Shown here: one piece after another, positions 59,873 through 64,000 of the stretch | How positions within the stretch are numbered: the first letter of the stretch is position 1 | How the letters are laid out: each line of letters begins with the position of its first letter | Assembly (NCBI GenBank): GCA_013396915.1 | Contig: VWZL01000806.1 | Span: forward strand, 887,081 to 951,080 | DNA length: 64,000 bases | Direction of reading: 5' to 3' | Source of the DNA: Stercorarius parasiticus | Taxonomy: Eukaryota; Chordata; Aves; Charadriiformes; Stercorariidae | Notes under the pieces: model-generated | Databases searched by the model: none | Told to the model about the DNA's origin: nothing | The model's input: the letters and a program-made list of their open reading frames with translations, nothing else | Program-made: the position numbers and the translations under genes

Positions 59873-61869
59873 ATGTGCTGAAGCTAAGAAAGAGAGGAGG
59901 TAATGCAAGCCATTATTTTCTGCTTTTGCCTTTTACTTTGTTTGAATTCCATTATTCCATATTCTAGCACTGGTTCCAGGTTTTTAAACATTCTTATCAA
60001 AATTTTATAAGCCAAATAAATAACCTAATGAAACGATGAGAATTCTCACTTAGATATGGGACTGAGATAGGGTAGTCTCCTGATAATAGAGGTTGGTAAA
60101 CCAGCACCTGTATGACGACACTATGTGCACTGTGGCAAATCCATTTATTTTAGCTAATGGATGGGATCCTGCTCCTTTCTGCCCATCTGTTAAATTGACT
60201 GTCTCCACATACTGATGTGTAGAGGAGTGTTTATAAGCATTTCCTTAACCATTTGAGGGAAAATAGTCTGGGTTAGTATAAAACACTTATTTAAATTGTG
60301 GAGACTAACCCAACTGATTTTGGCTCAGCAAATCCAAAAGTACTCAAGTGTATGGATGTAATCTTCAACAATAGGCTGGTAGACAGCGGTAAGAGAGGAA
60401 TGGCAATAATTTATACACTGGACATTATGGTTTTTTATAGGAAGTACAAATTTCAATATTAGAAGGAAATATTTAGCATAGACTTTGTCTGGTTTGTGCC
60501 ATTCCACTATATCTTTTATTATTTGTAACATAAGTGTTTTCTAATTAAACTCTGAGGATGATTAGACTTAGGGGATCCTTGTTTTATTTTTTTTTTAGCC
60601 AAAGTCAATAACAGTGTCCCAGTTCTCACACTTCCTTTTCTGTCATCTTCCATTAAAAACCCTACATTTTTAATGTCTCCGCTTTGCTGTTTTTAAAGCC
60701 AGTTAGAATCCTTCAGAGATCTGATGTTTTACAAAGTTCTCCACCCACATACATCTTAGAAGAGGTGTTTTGGTTTAGGTACAACTTCGACTCATGGGAT
60801 ACTAGGAGAAACACATTATTGAATGGAATGGGAGTACACAGCTGTACTTTAATAAGTCAAACAAGGCTTTGCTATATAGGACATTTAGGATCCTTGGAAA
60901 TCCATTATAATCCATTTCAACTTTCTCTGCCTCAAATTACCATTTTACAGGTATGTGCACTTGAGAGGGACAACGAGGTGGAATAAGTGCTTGAAGCTAA
61001 AAATCCTTCGGTTGTGATTCTGCCACTACTTGCAATTTGCTATGCGAAATTCAGTCACCTATTAGTCTGTGCTTGAAATAACTCATCCTTAGCACAGAGA
61101 TAAGAAAACATACAGCATCCAGCTAATGGAAATATCCTGATAATTAATTGCACCATTCTTTCGCAAGAAAAATTGCTTTTGTATAAAACTCCAAGATGTT
61201 ATCCCCACCTAGAATTACTCAGAGGCACTTACAGGCATACTTTCAAGGTAAATCATACTAAAATATAAGTAAGATGCTCCTGCTCCTATTCCAAATAACT
61301 TTAAGATTTTGACTATTTTTATGTATAGACAAACTATACAAACATTAATGTTCCATGTACAGCTAAAAGAGTCAGAATCTCATCTTAGCCGGTCAGTCCA
61401 TCCTCATTTCTTTTTCTTTCCCATTTCTCACCAAAATCTTACCCAATCCCAGATGACACAATACTTAAAACTCTTCATATATTGCACATGCTGAAGTTTT
61501 TTATTAGAAAAACTGCAATTATTTCAGCTCTCAGTTAAGGTTTTTATTGTATATGCGAAGAGCTTACAGAGGCAATCTGTGTGTACCCAGAGGTTATGAG
61601 AATGTCTTTCTGGGTATTTAGCTAAATCTTTGCTTGGTTGAGGCTCATATAAGGTTGTGTAAAAAATATGAATTATTGAAGCTTGGATTTCCAGATGCAG
61701 TTTGATGTCCTGATACTGTTGGTGTGCTGTTGGTGTAGACCATATGCTTATGTTTGTATGGTTGTCTAATAGCTTTTCTTTTTTTTTAATGTTGGACTGT
61801 TCTTCTGCCTTCAGACAAGCATGCAAATGTCTCTCTAGGGACACATTCTGCCCTAAGTTATTCCAGGAA

Positions 61870-61960
61870 TAGGTTTGGTGGACTTGGCAGTGTTAGGTTT
61901 ATGGTTGGACTCTATGATCTTAAAGGTCTTTTGCAACCTAAGTGATTCTATGATTCTGTG
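61870..61960 (+). mobile_element. CR1 3' tail fragment
   Basis: This fragment of about 90 bases carries the conserved end of CR1: a block resembling GGTTGGACTCTATGATCTTA, then AAAGGTCTTTTGCAACCTAA, then two octamers ATTCTATG (61945-61952) and ATTCTGTG (61953-61960). It has no coding part, so it is an extreme 5' truncation, common for this family. The 5' limit is approximate. Confidence 0.9.
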
Positions 61961-64000
61961 TTCTCTTATTTTAAAATGAGTTACAATCAGCTATTTATAT
62001 TCAGAAATATCTATACCATTAAAAAACGGCCTTGGACAGTAATATTGTCAAATTGCACTACAGGCATTCAATGAGCTTTCTGGAATCATATATGTATAAG
62101 CTAAGTAGAATTCCGTCCTTTTCCAAAAACATTACTAAACAGCAACTGAAGAGTTCTCTGGACATTTCTCTGTGTGACATGCTTGTATACACTATGCTAT
62201 GACTGCTAAATATTTTAAGCAAAAAACTGTTAATCTGTCTTTTCATATCTCTTTCAAAGTCCTTTCCTGAGAAGGAGGTGTCAGCAGGCTTACTAGAACA
62301 TTATCCTCATTAAATAATCCAAAACAAAGTCAGGAGTTACATAGGATTCAGATTTCCTTCCTCTCTCTGCATTTTAGAATGGTAATAAATTTGGATGAGG
62401 AAACCAGTGGCTTATACCTCTCAAGTGGTTTTGGTTCTGCCCGATAAAGTGTTCAGGAAAACAGAAGCCATGAGCAGCTCTTCAACCCAGAGTCTTCTGC
62501 AGTTTAGTAGCAGTAGTTTCTTCAGAAGCTGATGACATTTTGGGTAGTCATTGCAACCTGAATATCACAAATAGTAGTGATATTAGAGCAAGGAACCCAA
62601 AATTCACCTGTTCACATTCAAATGCCAAGATGGAACGCTGATATTCCTTCTGTAAGTGCCCCTGCATCAATCATTATGCACAAATGACTTGACCACTATG
62701 ACTTGGGATATTCAGAAAGTAGAAACTAAGAGCTAAACATTGATGAATGAGTAGTTAAGAACCTACCTGAGTGCTCACGAATACTAGATCTGGAGATATT
62801 AGAAAGTTCAGGATTAATTTTTATGCAAACAAAGAGAAGAATTACTCTGTCTTCTACAGGCCTGTGTCTTGTGTCAGGCTTCCTCTTCTGTTTCATTCTT
62901 CTATAGTTCATCTACATTTTGGTAATCACTAAGCAGGTTTTGAACAGCAGTTGGTGTTGATTAAAATGTTAAATTTTTTTTGCAGTGTTTAGGGTACTAC
63001 ATATGTATGGTTTCATTTTCGGTGGTGCTATGAAATTTCACCTCTTCCCACTAAAAAATAGTTTAAATATAATTTTGAAGGAGAAATTTTGTAATTTAAG
63101 AGAGTAACTTTAGGCCAAAATTCCTTGGGCACCTGCTTCTTAAAGCATCTTCCTGAATCTTGTGTTCAGTATGAAGATATGTTACGGTGCATCACATTGA
63201 GGACTGGGCCTCTAGTGACATGATTCCCAAACTACCATCCTATTGAGCACTGAGCCATCAGGAGCATGAGAACAGGGAATGCTGAAGAGAAGGAATAGCT
63301 TTAGCTCAGCATACAGCTGTCATTCATGACTTCTTTGATAACATGCTTTTATGTTTATACATTAAAAAAATCTGTTTTATCTGCTATACCTACAAGAAAT
63401 ATGTATGAAACCATCTAGCATTCCATTTAGCAGGGGGCAGTAATAAACAATGTATTAACTGGTCATTACAGTGAATACTGTGATTCACTGAGCAGTGCAA
63501 GCAACTCACTTTACACATGGCTTATACTTCATATACCCTAATAATTTATTTAGAAACCCAAACCGTATTCATTCAGAACTTATATATGTTTCAGAAAGGT
63601 CTGCTAGAAAGTGCTCTGTACTTTTAAGAACATTGATCTCTTGTCATAATCATAAACTTCAGTTCCTTCTGTTTCTGGTTGTTGTCCAGGGAGAACTATA
63701 CTATGCCTGAAAGAGATAACTTCTGAATTATTGTCAATACACTCTTGTGAAATTGATTGTAATGTCTTGGGCTGTATGATATTAACTATGTGTGGCTGCA
63801 TTTTGCTGCATCTATCACTGACTTATGTTAATGTAATTCATTTTTTTGCACAGTAGAGTGTTTTAAGATACCTTATGATAGGTGTTATGAAATATAAGGT
63901 ATGCCCTGTCACTGTTGGTCTCCCAAAAGCCATTTCTGTGATAAATTGAACATTATATCATATCTCAGTATAGCTAATCTCAGTTTCACAATCGGCGGTG
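61961..64000. other. Intergenic sequence to the window end
   Basis: AT-rich DNA with only short, unrecognised open frames on both strands. Nothing in it resembles a gene, RNA gene or mobile element. Confidence 0.65.

Larger units (their letters stand above)
45211..61869. other. Intergenic sequence, no gene recognised
   Basis: Mostly AT-rich, unique-looking DNA. Contents that can be named: a homopyrimidine tract (45427-45460), a motif-dense patch at 47.41-47.66 kb, a 16-bp palindrome (49652-49667), one undetermined base (50313), a G-quadruplex motif (57267-57294) and an 18-bp palindrome (59855-59872). Splice-flanked candidate exons at 49263-49314, 52203-52372 and 58778-58931 are given as findings. 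No protein family is recognisable in any frame. Confidence 0.65.

Overview
The window looks like a piece of a bird genome. Three spliced exons on the + strand encode the C-terminal end of a tolloid-family metalloproteinase, best matched to TLL1 (tolloid-like 1). The repeats are of the avian type: a CR1 LINE ending in two copies of the ATTCTRTG octamer, and a second, very short CR1 tail. The rest is AT-rich and repeat-poor, with no bacterial-style gene packing. One base, at 50313, is an undetermined N, as expected in a genome assembly.

Layout. Positions 1-2626 are the 3' part of an upstream TLL1 intron. Exons at 2627-2840, 8349-8599 and 10281-10415 join in frame (214 + 251 + 132 coding bases plus the stop) and give the last 199 residues: most of CUB4 and all of CUB5 with a short basic tail. 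A 3' UTR of about 1.9 kb follows, with canonical poly(A) signals at 12252-12282 and a GU-rich stretch just after. It carries a perfect Pumilio element and 8-mer matches to the miR-29 and miR-148/152 seeds.

Downstream of about 12.3 kb I find no convincing protein-coding gene. A 2.2-kb, 5'-truncated, frame-broken CR1 lies at about 15.78-17.97 kb, and a 90-bp CR1 tail at 61.87-61.96 kb. A GT-rich segment at about 44.13-45.21 kb has several marks of an LTR-retroelement remnant, but I cannot assign it firmly. Everything else is intergenic, as expected for the gene-poor interval that follows TLL1 in vertebrates (in mammals the next gene, SPOCK3, is far away).

The hunt gave modest candidates and no clear new system. 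They are: motif-dense segments that could be conserved enhancers (27.24-27.56, 30.34-30.78, 37.73-38.06 and 47.41-47.66 kb); possible non-coding or orphan exons with good splice sites on both sides (20006-20154, 25978-26045, 49263-49314, 52203-52372, 58778-58931); two G-quadruplex motifs; several perfect palindromes, including a 28-bp AT-cored one in a TLL1 intron and a 16-bp one holding four CpGs; and a small antisense ORF with a good start context inside a TLL1 intron.
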